A DNA stretch of 64,000 nucleotides, from positions 29,674 to 93,673 of the forward strand of contig CAKMJS010000007.1 in the NCBI GenBank assembly GCA_927405585.1. The letters run 5' to 3'. Below, one piece after another: positions 51,523 through 60,931 of this stretch (position 1 is the stretch's first letter; the number at the start of each line of letters is the position of its first letter). The translations under genes and the position numbers were made by a program. Below the pieces are notes generated by a model that did no database searches, was not told the DNA's origin, and worked only from the letters and a program-made list of their open reading frames with translations. The stretch comes from an uncultured Desulfosporosinus sp. GTDB lineage: Bacteria; Bacillota; Desulfitobacteriia; Desulfitobacteriales; Desulfitobacteriaceae.

Positions 51523-52191
51523 ATGAGTGCGGAGGGGTGGGTGAAGGTGCGGGTTTTAGCGTTCTTGCTCGCGATGATTTTTCTGATACTTATGGGCTTA
51601 GCGATCAAAGCGGAAGTCAATTTTCGTTACAGGCGTATCGAGGAGAAAGATCATATTGAGATCGATTTCCGTGCCTTTCACGGGTTATGGCACGTGCAAT
51701 ACCAAGTTCCAACCCTCCAACTAGAGTGGGAAAAAGGACCACAAGTTGAAATTGAAGCAGTTGGTATAGGTAAAGGCGGAACGCGCCAAGCAACGAAAGA
51801 AACACGTATTCGGTATATTCGTAGAGGGTGGTTGACTCGTTTTTGGCTGCATATTCCTCGGCTGTTGCGGTACATCAATCAAATAAAACGGCGATTCTAT
51901 AGGGGGATCCGTTGTAAGGCTATTAATTGGCGCATAGAAATTGGCTATCAAGATCCGGCACATACGGCGATTATGGCAGGAACTTTTTGGACGATGTTTG
52001 GTTTTGGACTTTCACACCTTTATCAACAGGTGACGGTTGAGGTTAGTCGCCCAGACGTACTAGTCGTCCCCCAATTTAAAAAAGAAGGGTTTTTATGCGA
52101 TATTCAATGCATATTCCAATTAAGATTAGGTCATATTATTTTTGTAGGATTTAATGTATTGAGAACGCTAAGGCGAGGCATAAGGGGGTAG
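51523..52191 (+). CDS. DUF2953 protein (YtfI-like)
   Basis: A 222-residue protein with one N-terminal membrane helix (about 8-28) and a region with WRIEIGYQDPAHTAIMAGTFW and the C-terminal HIIFVGFNVLRTLRRGIRG typical of DUF2953. In Bacillus ytfI precedes ytfJ, and the same order is kept here, 9 bases apart. ATG at 51523 has a weak ribosome site; GTG at 51541 with GGAGGGG close by may be the real start. Function unknown; association with sporulation is inferred from ytfJ. Confidence 0.82.
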   Translation: MSAEGWVKVRVLAFLLAMIFLILMGLAIKAEVNFRYRRIEEKDHIEIDFRAFHGLWHVQYQVPTLQLEWEKGPQVEIEAVGIGKGGTRQATKETRIRYIRRGWLTRFWLHIPRLLRYINQIKRRFYRGIRCKAINWRIEIGYQDPAHTAIMAGTFWTMFGFGLSHLYQQVTVEVSRPDVLVVPQFKKEGFLCDIQCIFQLRLGHIIFVGFNVLRTLRRGIRG

Positions 52192-52199
52192 TTAGGCAC

Positions 52200-52634
52200 A
52201 TGGGTAATCATCCGATCGAATCCTTAATGAAAACAGCCATGGAGAGTATCCAACAGATTGTTGACGTCAATACGATTGTTGGAGACCCGGTCGAGACCCA
52301 CGACGGATCTATAATAATTCCGATCTCAAGGGTTTCATGTGGTTTCGCTGCAGGGGGTAGTGAGTTTGCACCCGCGGAGGAAAATAAAGAAAATGTACAT
52401 ATGGGTGGACAAGCACCCGCCCTTCCCTTTGGAGGCGGTGCAGGTGCTGGGGTATCCGTGCAACCGGTTGGTTTTTTGGTCGTCGGTAACGGGAACATTC
52501 GACTCCTGCCGATTGACAGTAATGTAGTCGTTGACCGATTGATCGATACGGTTCCTGATCTTTTAGACCGAGTTTCAGGAATGTTTCAAAAGAAGAAGAA
52601 ACCTGTAGATGATATTATCATTGCTCGTGACTAA
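52200..52634 (+). CDS. ytfJ: Spore protein YtfJ (GerW family)
   Basis: A 144-residue protein with NHPIESLMKTAMESIQQIVDV, VGDPVETHDGSIIIPISRVSCGFAAGG and, after a glycine-rich loop, GGAGAGVSVQPVGFLVV, diagnostic of YtfJ/GerW. Expressed in the forespore in Bacillus and linked to germination response (family knowledge). It follows DUF2953 in a two-gene unit. Confidence 0.9.
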   Translation: MGNHPIESLMKTAMESIQQIVDVNTIVGDPVETHDGSIIIPISRVSCGFAAGGSEFAPAEENKENVHMGGQAPALPFGGGAGAGVSVQPVGFLVVGNGNIRLLPIDSNVVVDRLIDTVPDLLDRVSGMFQKKKKPVDDIIIARD

Positions 52635-52668
52635 CGGATCGGAACGTGATTATCCGATTATAAGACTC

Positions 52669-52700
52669 GATGTTCAGCTTTAGCTGGACGAGTTCACTTT
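52669..52700 (-). repeat. GAACTCGTCCAGC dispersed hairpin repeat, inverted copy
   Basis: Read on the minus strand, AGTGAACTCGTCCAGCTAAA then GCTGAACATC. It matches the copy at 63303-63331 apart from paired C/T changes that keep the hairpin, which suggests selection on structure. Confidence 0.55.
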
Positions 52701-52724
52701 AAGAGATAATAAGGATAAGTAATG

Positions 52725-52752
52725 AAGAACGAGAAAACCTCGTTCTTTTTTA
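52725..52752 (+). terminator. Terminator of ytfJ
   Basis: AAGAACGAG pairs with CTCGTTCTT around AAAAC and is followed by T residues. Confidence 0.75.
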
Positions 52753-52789
52753 CTTGTCCTTTTCATATTTTTAGACAAGGGGGTGAGAA

Positions 52790-53371
52790 ATGGTTAATCT
52801 CATCTGGCTTTTGATGTTGGCAACTGGAATTATTGTCTCAGCGCTTAATGGGCACATCGAAAGTGTAACGGCCTCGGCCATGAAAGCAGCAGAACTTGGA
52901 GTAGAGGTTGCCATTGAACTCATCGGGGTTATGAGCTTATGGCTTGGTCTTATGCGCTTGGCTGAAGAAGCTGGCTTTATTAGAGGGCTTGCCCGTTTAT
53001 TTGGCCCTGCAGTTCGTCGTTTATTCCCCTCTCTAAAGCCGGATAGTCCTGCTCTGGGCGCCATTATTATGAATTTAAGTGCCAATATATTGGGCTTGGG
53101 AAATGCCGCTACCCCTTTCGGTCTGAAAGCTATGCAAGAACTCCAAAAGGAAAACCCGACACCCGACGTGGCAAGCCCTGCCATGATTACGTTTCTAGCT
53201 TTGAATACATCGTGTATTACCATTATCCCTGCGACAATTATTGGAGTACGTCTTAAAGCAAATTCTGTGAATCCAACCGAAATTATCGGCACGACTATCG
53301 TCGCGACGGGATGCGCTATGACCGTCGCTATTATCGCGGATTATCTTATTCGCCGCAGGAGGAGATCATGA
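52790..53371 (+). CDS. spmA: Spore maturation protein A
   Basis: A 193-residue membrane protein. Signatures NGHIESVTASAMKAAELGVEVAI, MSLWLGLMRLAEEAGFI, NLSANILGLGNAATPFGLKAM and NTSCITIIPATIIGVR identify SpmA (nucleoside-transporter Gate domain). It is needed for proper core dehydration in Bacillus spores. GGGGGTGAG precedes ATG. The stop overlaps the spmB start (ATGA at 53368). Confidence 0.95.
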   Translation: MVNLIWLLMLATGIIVSALNGHIESVTASAMKAAELGVEVAIELIGVMSLWLGLMRLAEEAGFIRGLARLFGPAVRRLFPSLKPDSPALGAIIMNLSANILGLGNAATPFGLKAMQELQKENPTPDVASPAMITFLALNTSCITIIPATIIGVRLKANSVNPTEIIGTTIVATGCAMTVAIIADYLIRRRRRS

Positions 53372-53907
53372 AGGTTATTGCCGAGATTTCTCGATGGGCG
53401 ATTCCATTACTCCTGTTACTTATTCCAGTACTGGCTTACCTTCGAAAAGTTCCTGTCTATGAATCCTTCGTAGCGGGAGCGGAGGAAGGGTTTAAAACAG
53501 GTGTGCGGATTCTGCCCTTTCTAATTGGCATGCTGGTGTCAATCAGAGTTTTTGTGGATTCCGGTGCACTAGAGATGGTGTCGCATTGGTTACAGCCATT
53601 GTTCGCGTTTTTAGGCTTGGATCCAAATTTCGCTTCGATTATACCCTTAGCTATTATGCGACCGCTGAGTGGTTCAGGAGCCTTAGGGGTCGCAACCCAG
53701 CTGATTAATCAACATGGACCAGATTCCTTCATCGGTCGTTTGGCATCAACTCTCCAAGGGAGTACGGATACGACTTTTTTTGTGCTAACCGTGTATTTTG
53801 GGTCAGTTGGCATTAAGAAGTATCGTTACGCTCTTAAGTTAGGCTTATTAGCGGACATAGTAGGTTTGATTGTTTCAGTTTGGATTGTCACTAAGGTGTT
53901 TTATTGA
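53368..53907 (+). CDS. spmB: Spore maturation protein B
   Basis: A 179-residue membrane partner of SpmA. It contains SFVAGAEEGFKTGVRILPFLIGM, IIPLAIMRPLSGSGALGVATQLI and STLQGSTDTTFFVLTVYFGSVGI. ATG at 53368 follows AGGAGGAG by four to five bases; a longer frame from 53311 lies inside spmA. Operon with spmA. Confidence 0.95.
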   Translation: MKVIAEISRWAIPLLLLLIPVLAYLRKVPVYESFVAGAEEGFKTGVRILPFLIGMLVSIRVFVDSGALEMVSHWLQPLFAFLGLDPNFASIIPLAIMRPLSGSGALGVATQLINQHGPDSFIGRLASTLQGSTDTTFFVLTVYFGSVGIKKYRYALKLGLLADIVGLIVSVWIVTKVFY

Positions 53908-53957
53908 ACCGTACTTTGTACATACTAAACGATGAACCGAAAGGGGGCATTGTTAGT

Positions 53958-54761
53958 ATGTTATATATTGTTTTACCTGCCTATAATGAAGAGGCAGCGC
54001 TGCCTGCTCTATTTGCAGATATCGAACAAAACTGCGCGCCGATTCCCCATCAGATTGTTGTCATCGATGACGGGAGTACGGACGGTACTTCGGAAGTTGT
54101 CCAACATTACGCTCAAACACATCAAAATATTCACAGAGTTAATCACGAGCAAAACCAAGGTCTTGGGGCGGCCTTAAACAGCGGCTTTCAGTATGTCATG
54201 AACTATAACCAGCAGCATGGTAATCAACAGGAAAGCTATAGAGATCTGAACCAAGTAGTTCCGGATATGGTGATTACCATGGATGCGGATAATACCCAGC
54301 CGGCAGATCGAATCCCAATGCTTTATAAGGAGATTTGTTCCGGATCGGACCTTGTCATTGCCTCTCGTTATGCCCAAGGTGGACTGCAGCATGGACTTTC
54401 CTTAGGGCGTAGAGGTTTATCCTGGGGGGCAGGTAAATTCATGCATTACTTTGCCCCTATATCTGGCGTTAGAGATTATTCTTGCGGCTTCCGTGCTTAT
54501 CGACTTTCGATATTAGCGGAAAGCGCTCGGCGATATGGTCCTGATATTATTAAAAGTCGTAACTTTTCAGGAATGGTTGAGCTACTCCTAAAAGTTGCTC
54601 CGTTTGCAAGGCTCGTAACAGAAATCCCTTTAGAACTTCATTATGAACGTAAAAAAGGGGTTAGTAAAATGCGGATAAGAGCAACGATTTGGGGCTATAT
54701 TCTGCTCATCTATCAGATAAAACGCAAAAGGTGGAACAGGGTAAAATGGGCGGAAGAGTAA
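53958..54761 (+). CDS. Family 2 glycosyltransferase
   Basis: A 267-residue GT-A enzyme. The nucleotide-sugar site is LYIVLPAYNEEAALPALF, followed by VVIDDGSTDGTSEVV and the metal-binding MDADNTQPADRIP (DxD-like). The acceptor part includes ISGVRDYSCGFRAYR. It has no multi-span C-terminus and resembles polyprenyl-phosphate or dolichyl-phosphate mannosyltransferases. ATG at 53958 has AAAGGGGG ten bases upstream; a TTG at 53904 overlaps spmB. The next gene, a GT39-like membrane enzyme, would use a polyprenyl-phosphate sugar, so the two plausibly act together. Confidence 0.85.
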   Translation: MLYIVLPAYNEEAALPALFADIEQNCAPIPHQIVVIDDGSTDGTSEVVQHYAQTHQNIHRVNHEQNQGLGAALNSGFQYVMNYNQQHGNQQESYRDLNQVVPDMVITMDADNTQPADRIPMLYKEICSGSDLVIASRYAQGGLQHGLSLGRRGLSWGAGKFMHYFAPISGVRDYSCGFRAYRLSILAESARRYGPDIIKSRNFSGMVELLLKVAPFARLVTEIPLELHYERKKGVSKMRIRATIWGYILLIYQIKRKRWNRVKWAEE

Positions 54762-56167
54762 GACGACTTCTCTTGTTGGGTATTTTACTGATTGCTTTAG
54801 GAGTCCGTCTAAAAGGAATAACGAATCCCTTATTGGATGATCAAGCCTGGCGCCAAGCAGATACAGCGAGTATGGCTTTCAATATGCTTGGGCAATTAAC
54901 TGATTTTCCGAAGGTCTTCTTGCCTCTGCTAAATTATGATGGGGTTACCCCACAAGGGGTTGAATTGGAGTTTCCATTTTTACCTTACCTTTTGGCTTGC
55001 ACATGGACACTCTTTGGGTGGGCAGATCTTTGGGGACGTTTATGGTCGGTTGCCTTATCCTTGGTGACTGTAGGTGGAGTCTACTATTTAGGGCGAAAAA
55101 TGTTCACGGACCGAGTGGGGCTTTGGGCGGCAGCAATTTATGCCTTAATGCCCTTATCCATTTATTATGGACGAGTTGTCATGCCGGAACCGATGGCCCA
55201 AGCTTGGAGCATTTGGGCGTTGGCCATGGTCTGGCAATGGCGAAATTCGCCAGAAAACAGAGGAGTTTGGTGGATTGGTTTTTTAATGGCAGGAGCAATT
55301 TTAGCCAAGCTTCCTCAACTGATGTTGTTTCCGGTGGCTCTTCTGCTTGGTTTTTATCCCTTCAAATATTCGCAACTTGGTCAGCTGATACGATTTAGCT
55401 TGATTGTGCTTATGCCACCCGTGGTATATTATGTATGGGTACATTTTAACGTCGCACCCTCCAGTCAATTTGTATCCGGGATAATGTCCGGAAATATGAC
55501 AGATGCTAGTAACCTGGGCTGGAATCTATTGGCTAAAAATATTAGACTTGGATTGACTGACAGCGTGCTTTTACTTTCGGGAGTCGGCCTAGGTCGACTG
55601 ATCTATTCGCGTTCTCCTGTACGTCTAGCCCTTTTAACTTGGGGAGCAATCGGAATTCTCTATGTAGGGGTAGTTTGTGTACGTATTCCCTTAGATTATT
55701 ACCTCGTCCCTATTTTGCCGCTGGTTGCTTTGTTGAGTGCTTATGCCTTGGAGTGGATTGGTTTCTTGCCCGCCACAGCGCTTGTCATGGTGTTTTTGGT
55801 CTTGATCAACTGGGAATCCTATGACTACTTAGCGCCAAAGTATGATTGGAATGAGGAATATCTCACTCAAGCAAGCTGGATTAGGAAGAATACTTCTGAC
55901 TCAAGTATTCTTGTCTTAAGTGACCCTCCGCCGATGACATTTTATTACGCACATCGTGTGGGTTTTCGGATCACTACCCTTGACGATGCAGCCGTTCCAG
56001 AGGCAATTCCGCACAAGTTCCCTGCTGATTTCTTGGTCCATCTTCCCCAGAGTGCGCAGAACGAATTATTTTGGAATAAAGTGCGCGCAAGTTATCCGGA
56101 AGTTGGACCGGGTGTTTTTGATCTAAGAGAATTTACGTCCCAGTTTCGAGGAAAAACTGATTTCTAG
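54746..56167 (+). CDS. GT39/ArnT-like membrane glycosyltransferase
   Basis: A 473-residue protein with about ten membrane helices. The first extracytoplasmic loop NPLLDDQAWRQADTASMAFNM carries the acidic residues typical of PMT/ArnT enzymes, and ALMPLSIYYGRVVMPEPMAQ matches the second conserved loop. It probably moves a sugar from a polyprenyl carrier to an envelope target. ATG at 54746 is chosen; it overlaps the previous gene by 16 bases. The longer frame to 54689 lies inside that gene. Confidence 0.78.
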   Translation: MGGRVRRLLLLGILLIALGVRLKGITNPLLDDQAWRQADTASMAFNMLGQLTDFPKVFLPLLNYDGVTPQGVELEFPFLPYLLACTWTLFGWADLWGRLWSVALSLVTVGGVYYLGRKMFTDRVGLWAAAIYALMPLSIYYGRVVMPEPMAQAWSIWALAMVWQWRNSPENRGVWWIGFLMAGAILAKLPQLMLFPVALLLGFYPFKYSQLGQLIRFSLIVLMPPVVYYVWVHFNVAPSSQFVSGIMSGNMTDASNLGWNLLAKNIRLGLTDSVLLLSGVGLGRLIYSRSPVRLALLTWGAIGILYVGVVCVRIPLDYYLVPILPLVALLSAYALEWIGFLPATALVMVFLVLINWESYDYLAPKYDWNEEYLTQASWIRKNTSDSSILVLSDPPPMTFYYAHRVGFRITTLDDAAVPEAIPHKFPADFLVHLPQSAQNELFWNKVRASYPEVGPGVFDLREFTSQFRGKTDF

Positions 56168-56277
56168 TTATCAGATATCAGGGAGTACATAGTTCATCAT
56201 AGTTCATGTCTGGTATGGGGAAAAAGTAACGGGAGTAATGGTTTAGATGATAGATTTAGAGAGGAGAGCGGAAATTC

Positions 56278-57069
56278 GTGGAACATGAGAAAAAGCCTCT
56301 TGAAAAAGGTAACGGAGAACGTTTGCAAAAAGTGCTTGCCCAAGCGGGAGTCGCTTCTCGTCGACATGCCGAGCAACTCATCGTAGACGGTCGGGTGACA
56401 GTCAATGGCAATAAGGTGGAGGCTTTGGGGACTAAAGTGAGTCTTCAAGACCAGATTCAAGTTGATGGGCGTTCCATCTACCGCTCTGAGGGGCTACACT
56501 ATTATCTTCTTAATAAACCAGTCAGTGTGATTACCAGTGTTAGTGATCCTCAAGGACGTCCGACGGTGATTGATTTATTGAAAGATGTCCCGGTACGGGT
56601 TTATCCAGTCGGTCGACTCGATTATGAAACATCGGGTTTATTGGTACTTACTAACGATGGGGAGTTAGCACATCGTTTAATGCACCCAACCTATGGGGTC
56701 GAGAAAACCTATCGTGTCTGGGTACAAGGACCAGTGGGTATCAATGCCCTTGAGACATTACGGCAAGGAGTACTTTTAGAAGATGGAAAAACCGCCCCGG
56801 CTAAAGTTGAACGCCTGAGCGGTACTTCCAAAGCAGCAAACCTTAAGACGAAAGCGCATCAGTTAGAAGTGTTAGAGGTGACCATCCATGAAGGTCGAAA
56901 TCGCCAAATTCGTCGTATGCTTGCAGCGATAGGATATCCTGCGGTTAAACTCGAACGAGTGAGATTTGGATCATTATTTCTAGGAAACTCCCTCGGAAAC
57001 GGCGCTTACCGAGCATTGACAGTCGAGGAAGTCAAGGAATTGCGCACGATAGTAGGGCTAAGCAATTAA
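56278..57069 (+). CDS. rluB: 23S rRNA pseudouridine synthase RluB-type
   Basis: A 263-residue RsuA/RluB-family enzyme. An N-terminal S4 domain (RLQKVLAQAGVASRRHAEQLI, then GRVTVNGNKVEALGTKV) is followed by the catalytic domain with the nucleophilic Asp in YPVGRLDYETSGLLVLTNDGEL. GVEKTYRVWVQG and HEGRNRQIRRMLAAIGYPA are also typical. A GTG start at 56278. In Bacillus the gene follows spmA-spmB as well. The last four bases overlap the convergent gene at 57066. Confidence 0.92.
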   Translation: MEHEKKPLEKGNGERLQKVLAQAGVASRRHAEQLIVDGRVTVNGNKVEALGTKVSLQDQIQVDGRSIYRSEGLHYYLLNKPVSVITSVSDPQGRPTVIDLLKDVPVRVYPVGRLDYETSGLLVLTNDGELAHRLMHPTYGVEKTYRVWVQGPVGINALETLRQGVLLEDGKTAPAKVERLSGTSKAANLKTKAHQLEVLEVTIHEGRNRQIRRMLAAIGYPAVKLERVRFGSLFLGNSLGNGAYRALTVEEVKELRTIVGLSN

Positions 57070-57578
57070 TGAAGAGGGTATAGAGGATGCTCAATTTCGG
57101 TATTCCATTTTTCTATGTCTCTTCCACCATAGCCCCGTAAGGTGTTGGCGACGCCATTGATTTTCTCATGGCTGGTTTCGATCAATACCAACCAATGCCC
57201 TGTACGAACTTCATGTTCATAATGTCGTGCACGAATTTCTGAAAGGCCATAGATAAGGAGCACTTCGACAAGTCCGCGCCCTTGAGGTTGGTGCAGGAGT
57301 TGACGCGCTAGAGGTCCGGCGACTACCACTTCCCCAAGATTGGGAACATTAAAAGGGGCCGTATGAACTAACCTGGAATTAAATATGTCTAAGTTAATCT
57401 CACTGGGGTAATAGGCTAGTTCATGGGCTATTTCCTCTCGAAATTGACCTTGATTGATAAATTCACTGCGCACAATGACGGATATTTTACTATTCGCTAG
57501 GTCTTCTGCTTGAATTTCTTCAATGGCCTCTTTGGTTTGTTGAGGGCCTTTAAAAATTGCAATCGCAGTTTTTCTCAT
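57066..57578 (-). CDS. General stress protein-like (YflT/DUF1269-like fold)
   Basis: A 170-residue protein. The first part, AIAIFKGPQQTKEAIEEIQA and ANSKISVIVRSE, and the last, TGHWLVLIETSHEKINGVANTL with GYGGRDIEKW, have the alpha-beta pattern of YflT-type or DUF1269 proteins. The glycine-zipper helix usual in the middle of those proteins is missing; that portion reads FNVPNLGEVVVAGPLARQL. Function unknown. The assignment is by pattern and moderate. It is convergent with rluB. Confidence 0.6.
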   Translation of the reverse strand: MRKTAIAIFKGPQQTKEAIEEIQAEDLANSKISVIVRSEFINQGQFREEIAHELAYYPSEINLDIFNSRLVHTAPFNVPNLGEVVVAGPLARQLLHQPQGRGLVEVLLIYGLSEIRARHYEHEVRTGHWLVLIETSHEKINGVANTLRGYGGRDIEKWNTEIEHPLYPLH

Positions 57579-57756
57579 TAATAGTAGCCTCCTTTAAGAG
57601 TAAACGTAGTGTAAGCTTTTTTGAATTTGACTTAGTATGTCCACAAATTACAACACTAAAGCAAGACTTGCAGGAGAAAAACAAGCCAATGGAGAATTAT
57701 TTTATGATGAATTAAAAATTAAAATAGTTTTATATAAAGAAACGAGGAGAGCGATG

Positions 57757-58221
57757 ATGAAGATTCGGATCGGTAATGAGCTCCTTACAGAACACGTTCG
57801 TGTGCGGATTCGTGTAGATTATCGCGGAGAATCACGAAGTGGACGCTTTTTCTTTGGTGGGAAAAGTAAAGAACAGATGGCAGAATCGATGCGGGAGCAA
57901 CAAGTGGCTTTACTGCGCAATGTTCCACTTCAAGGGATTTTTATTGAAGATGTCGATTTAAGCCTCGACGTCTATTCAGTCAACGAAGGGGATGGAAGGC
58001 GTACTCGCGAAGTCGCCTATGCACCCATTATCCTAACGCTTAGGATCGAAAACCTTGACGATTTACTCCCCTTGCTGATCAAACCTGAATTTCGCAAAAT
58101 TGAGTTCCTTAGCCCTGAAAATATCTCGCTGCATCGCTTGGACATGGAACGTTTACTTTTCCGAATTAGTCAAGCATTTCAACAAGAGATCAAACAACTC
58201 GAACAAAAATATGCGCGTTAG
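57757..58221 (+). CDS. Hypothetical protein upstream of lytS-like gene
   Basis: A 154-residue soluble protein, mainly beta-strands in the first half and a charged amphipathic helix at the end (FQQEIKQLEQKYAR). I do not recognise a family. The start at 57757 (or 57754) is chosen because GAGGAG lies a few bases before it; a longer frame to 57637 has no ribosome site. It ends nine bases before the sensor kinase gene, so it is likely part of the same operon and perhaps of the same signalling route. Confidence 0.65.
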   Translation: MKIRIGNELLTEHVRVRIRVDYRGESRSGRFFFGGKSKEQMAESMREQQVALLRNVPLQGIFIEDVDLSLDVYSVNEGDGRRTREVAYAPIILTLRIENLDDLLPLLIKPEFRKIEFLSPENISLHRLDMERLLFRISQAFQQEIKQLEQKYAR

Positions 58222-58230
58222 GAAAAATCA

Positions 58231-59931
58231 ATGGAATTAATATTGATATTAGTTGAAAGGCTCAGTATTATAGCCACCATAGCGTTACTGATGACGAAGA
58301 GCCAAGTCTTTCGTCGTTATTTGAATTCCCAAATAAATCAACGCGAGACCTTGACCCTAATTCTGATTTTTGGCGTGTTTTCTATGGCAGGAACTTACAC
58401 AGGGGTCCCAATTCATGGTGCTAATGCCGCGAATACGAGCGCTATTGGCACAGTAAGTGCCGGTTTGCTAGGCGGACCACTGGTAGGGGTCGGGGTTGGC
58501 ATTATTACCGGATTACATTTTTATATATTTTATGGAGGATTTACCGGTTTAGCTTGCGCAATATCGCCAATCATACAGGGTTTGTTGGGAGGACTCGTTT
58601 ATTGGCTGGCGCGTGATAGAACCTACGACTGGAAAGTTGGCATCGTACTCGGAGTCATTGCCCAAACGTTGGAAATGGTCATTATACTTATGCTTGCGCG
58701 TCCTTTCGTTGAAGCTTGGAACCTTATTAAGGTGATTGCCACGCCAATGGTTATATTCAATGGTCTTGGCGTGGGTCTTTTCCTATACATTATCAAGACA
58801 GTTTATACTGAAGAGGAGCAGATTGCAGCCATACAAGCCCAGAATGTTTTGCGAATTGCCGATTTGACCTTGCCTTATTTTCGAAAGGGACTAAATCTCG
58901 AAAGTGCGCAGAAAGCAGCCGAAATCATTCGAAAAATGTCTAATGTCGCGGGAGTGGCATTAACGAACACGGAACAAGTTATTGCCTATGTCGGATTAGG
59001 AGCAGACCACCATTTTAGTGGACAACCAATAATGACAGAAGCAACGCATATTGCTTTACAAACTGGAAAGCCTTTTCAAGCGATATCTGAAATGGAGATT
59101 GATTGTAGCAATCCAAAATGCCCTCTGCGTTCGGCAATTGTTGTTCCTCTACGCCAAGGGGAGAAGACAATCGGAGTATTAGTACTTTATCGCGCTCAGC
59201 GTGGTAAATCGGTTATGGACGTAACCTTAGCGGAAGGGCTAGGAAAACTTTTTTCCACTCAGCTCGAACTCGCTGATCTTGAACATCAAAAAGAGTTGAA
59301 TGTTGCCGCTGAAATCCGTGCACTTCAAGCTCAGATTCAACCACATTTCTTATTCAATACCCTGAATACCATCGTGAGCTTGATTCGGAGCCAACCAGAA
59401 AAAGCTCGTGAGATTCTTATCTTTCTGGGTGAATTTTTACGCCACAATATGCGTCATGGAGTAGCTTTCCATTCCGTGCGGGAAGAATGTGAACACGTCC
59501 AAGCCTATCTGGCTATCGAAGAGGCCCGATTTGGAGATAAGTTAAAGGTTAATATGGACATTGAGGATGGGACAGGAGGTGTTTTACTTCCACCGCTTGT
59601 ATTACAGCCGCTGGTAGAAAATGCAGTCAAACACGGGCTCTTACCCAAGAAAAACGGGGGCACTGTCTCAATTCATACCCATATCGAGGGGGATGGCTTA
59701 AATATAATAGTTAGAGATGACGGAATTGGCATAACTGGTTTTAAGTTGCACGACATTTTAGAAAGGGATCAAGATGAACCTGCCGAGATAGGTATAGGTC
59801 TTAAGAATGTACATCTGCGTTTATTAAGACTCTACGGACAGGGACTGCAGATTGAAAGCACTCTTGGTGAGGGAACTATTATTTCGTTTCGAGTACCCAT
59901 TTCAGGCAATGCCCTTAGAGGGGTGACTTAA
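58231..59931 (+). CDS. lytS: LytS-family sensor histidine kinase
   Basis: A 566-residue kinase. Residues about 1-185 hold five or more membrane helices of the 5TM-LYT type with GTYTGVPIHGANAANTSAIG. A GAF-like domain covers about 210-350. The HisKA_7TM/LytS core reads QIQPHFLFNTLNTIVSLI with the phospho-acceptor His; the ATP site has LVLQPLVENAVKHGL, VRDDGIGI and GIGLKNVHLRLL. It is followed by its response regulator with stop and start overlapping (TAATG). Its position directly before lactate permease suggests control of carbon uptake, which is inference. Confidence 0.9.
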   Translation: MELILILVERLSIIATIALLMTKSQVFRRYLNSQINQRETLTLILIFGVFSMAGTYTGVPIHGANAANTSAIGTVSAGLLGGPLVGVGVGIITGLHFYIFYGGFTGLACAISPIIQGLLGGLVYWLARDRTYDWKVGIVLGVIAQTLEMVIILMLARPFVEAWNLIKVIATPMVIFNGLGVGLFLYIIKTVYTEEEQIAAIQAQNVLRIADLTLPYFRKGLNLESAQKAAEIIRKMSNVAGVALTNTEQVIAYVGLGADHHFSGQPIMTEATHIALQTGKPFQAISEMEIDCSNPKCPLRSAIVVPLRQGEKTIGVLVLYRAQRGKSVMDVTLAEGLGKLFSTQLELADLEHQKELNVAAEIRALQAQIQPHFLFNTLNTIVSLIRSQPEKAREILIFLGEFLRHNMRHGVAFHSVREECEHVQAYLAIEEARFGDKLKVNMDIEDGTGGVLLPPLVLQPLVENAVKHGLLPKKNGGTVSIHTHIEGDGLNIIVRDDGIGITGFKLHDILERDQDEPAEIGIGLKNVHLRLLRLYGQGLQIESTLGEGTIISFRVPISGNALRGVT

Positions 59932-60692
59932 TGATCAAAATAGTGTTAGTCGATGATGAACAGCCGGCGCGTGAAGAACTGCGATTTTTGTTAGAACAAA
60001 ATTCTAAACTAAAAATCATCGGTGAGTTTTCTAGCGGGACTCAGGCTATTGAAGAGATTCCCGGCTTACAACCGGAGGTCATTTTTATGGATGTTCATCT
60101 GCAGGACATGGATGGACTGGATGTTGTTCGTGCTCTTCAACAGTTGGACGTTCGAGCGTCCATCGTTTTTGCCACCGCTTTCGATATTCACGCCATACGT
60201 GCCTTTGAACTTAATGCCGTGGATTACATTCTCAAACCCTTTTCTCAGGATCGCTTAAAGGTGACGATTGATCGGATCCAACAACGATTGCACCTAAATG
60301 ATCCTGAATTGTCGCAGAAAATAGCACAGGTTATTCAGGAAATAGGGGTTAAACAACGGCCACGCAAACTTGCGGCAACCAGTAAAGGACGCGTCGTCCT
60401 GATTGACCCTCAGGAGTTGCTTTATGTGGTCGCTGAAGGGCGCTACGCCAGTTTGGTCACAGCCCAAAAAATGTGGCCCACGACGTTCAGTTTGTATGAA
60501 ATCATGGAGAGACTGGATCCAGCTCAGTTCTTGCAAACTCACCGATCGTACATTGTAAACCTTGATCGTATCAAAGAAGTGATTCCTTGGTTTAACGCGA
60601 CCTATAAGATTATCATTGATCAAGAAAATACACCTGAAATTCCGGTGAGTAGAACGTATATCAAAGGACTTAAAGACCGGTTAGATGTTTGA
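59931..60692 (+). CDS. lytR: LytTR-type response regulator
   Basis: A 253-residue regulator. The receiver domain has the acidic pair VDDEQPAREE, the phosphorylated Asp in VIFMDVHLQDMDGL and the lysine in DYILKPFSQDRL. The C-terminal LytTR DNA-binding domain has ELLYVVAEGRYASLVT, FLQTHRSYIVNLDRIKEVIPW and IPVSRTYIKGLKDRL. It overlaps the kinase stop by one base. It may act on the next gene, lactate permease; no clear paired LytTR site was picked out. Confidence 0.92.
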   Translation: MIKIVLVDDEQPAREELRFLLEQNSKLKIIGEFSSGTQAIEEIPGLQPEVIFMDVHLQDMDGLDVVRALQQLDVRASIVFATAFDIHAIRAFELNAVDYILKPFSQDRLKVTIDRIQQRLHLNDPELSQKIAQVIQEIGVKQRPRKLAATSKGRVVLIDPQELLYVVAEGRYASLVTAQKMWPTTFSLYEIMERLDPAQFLQTHRSYIVNLDRIKEVIPWFNATYKIIIDQENTPEIPVSRTYIKGLKDRLDV

Positions 60693-60723
60693 GTGTTCTC
60701 TTATGAAGAACACTTTTTCTTTT
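60692..60723 (+). terminator. Terminator of the lytS-lytR unit
   Basis: AGTGTTCT pairs with AGAACACT and is followed by TTTTCTTTTT. It separates the two-component genes from lactate permease. Confidence 0.7.
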
Positions 60724-60931
60724 TGCTTTTTTATGCTAATCAATACATCGATTTGTAACTTCATGTTAGATTATTTGCGTTTCATGCAAAGAGTCTAGAG
60801 AATTATTACGCAGTATATTATGCTCTAGATACTATACTGAAAGGAGGAAATAAAGGTCTGTTCTGCAATTATTATTAGAATAATACATTTGTGCCAACTG
60901 AATTAATTTATTTTTGAAGGGAAGTTGGAAT
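60724..60931. promoter_or_regulatory. Upstream region of lactate permease
   Basis: This gap presumably holds the permease promoter. TCTAGAG and its complement CTCTAGA (about 60796-60832) form a loose dyad. A further GAAAGGAGG lies far upstream of the gene. No consensus promoter was evident. Confidence 0.3.
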
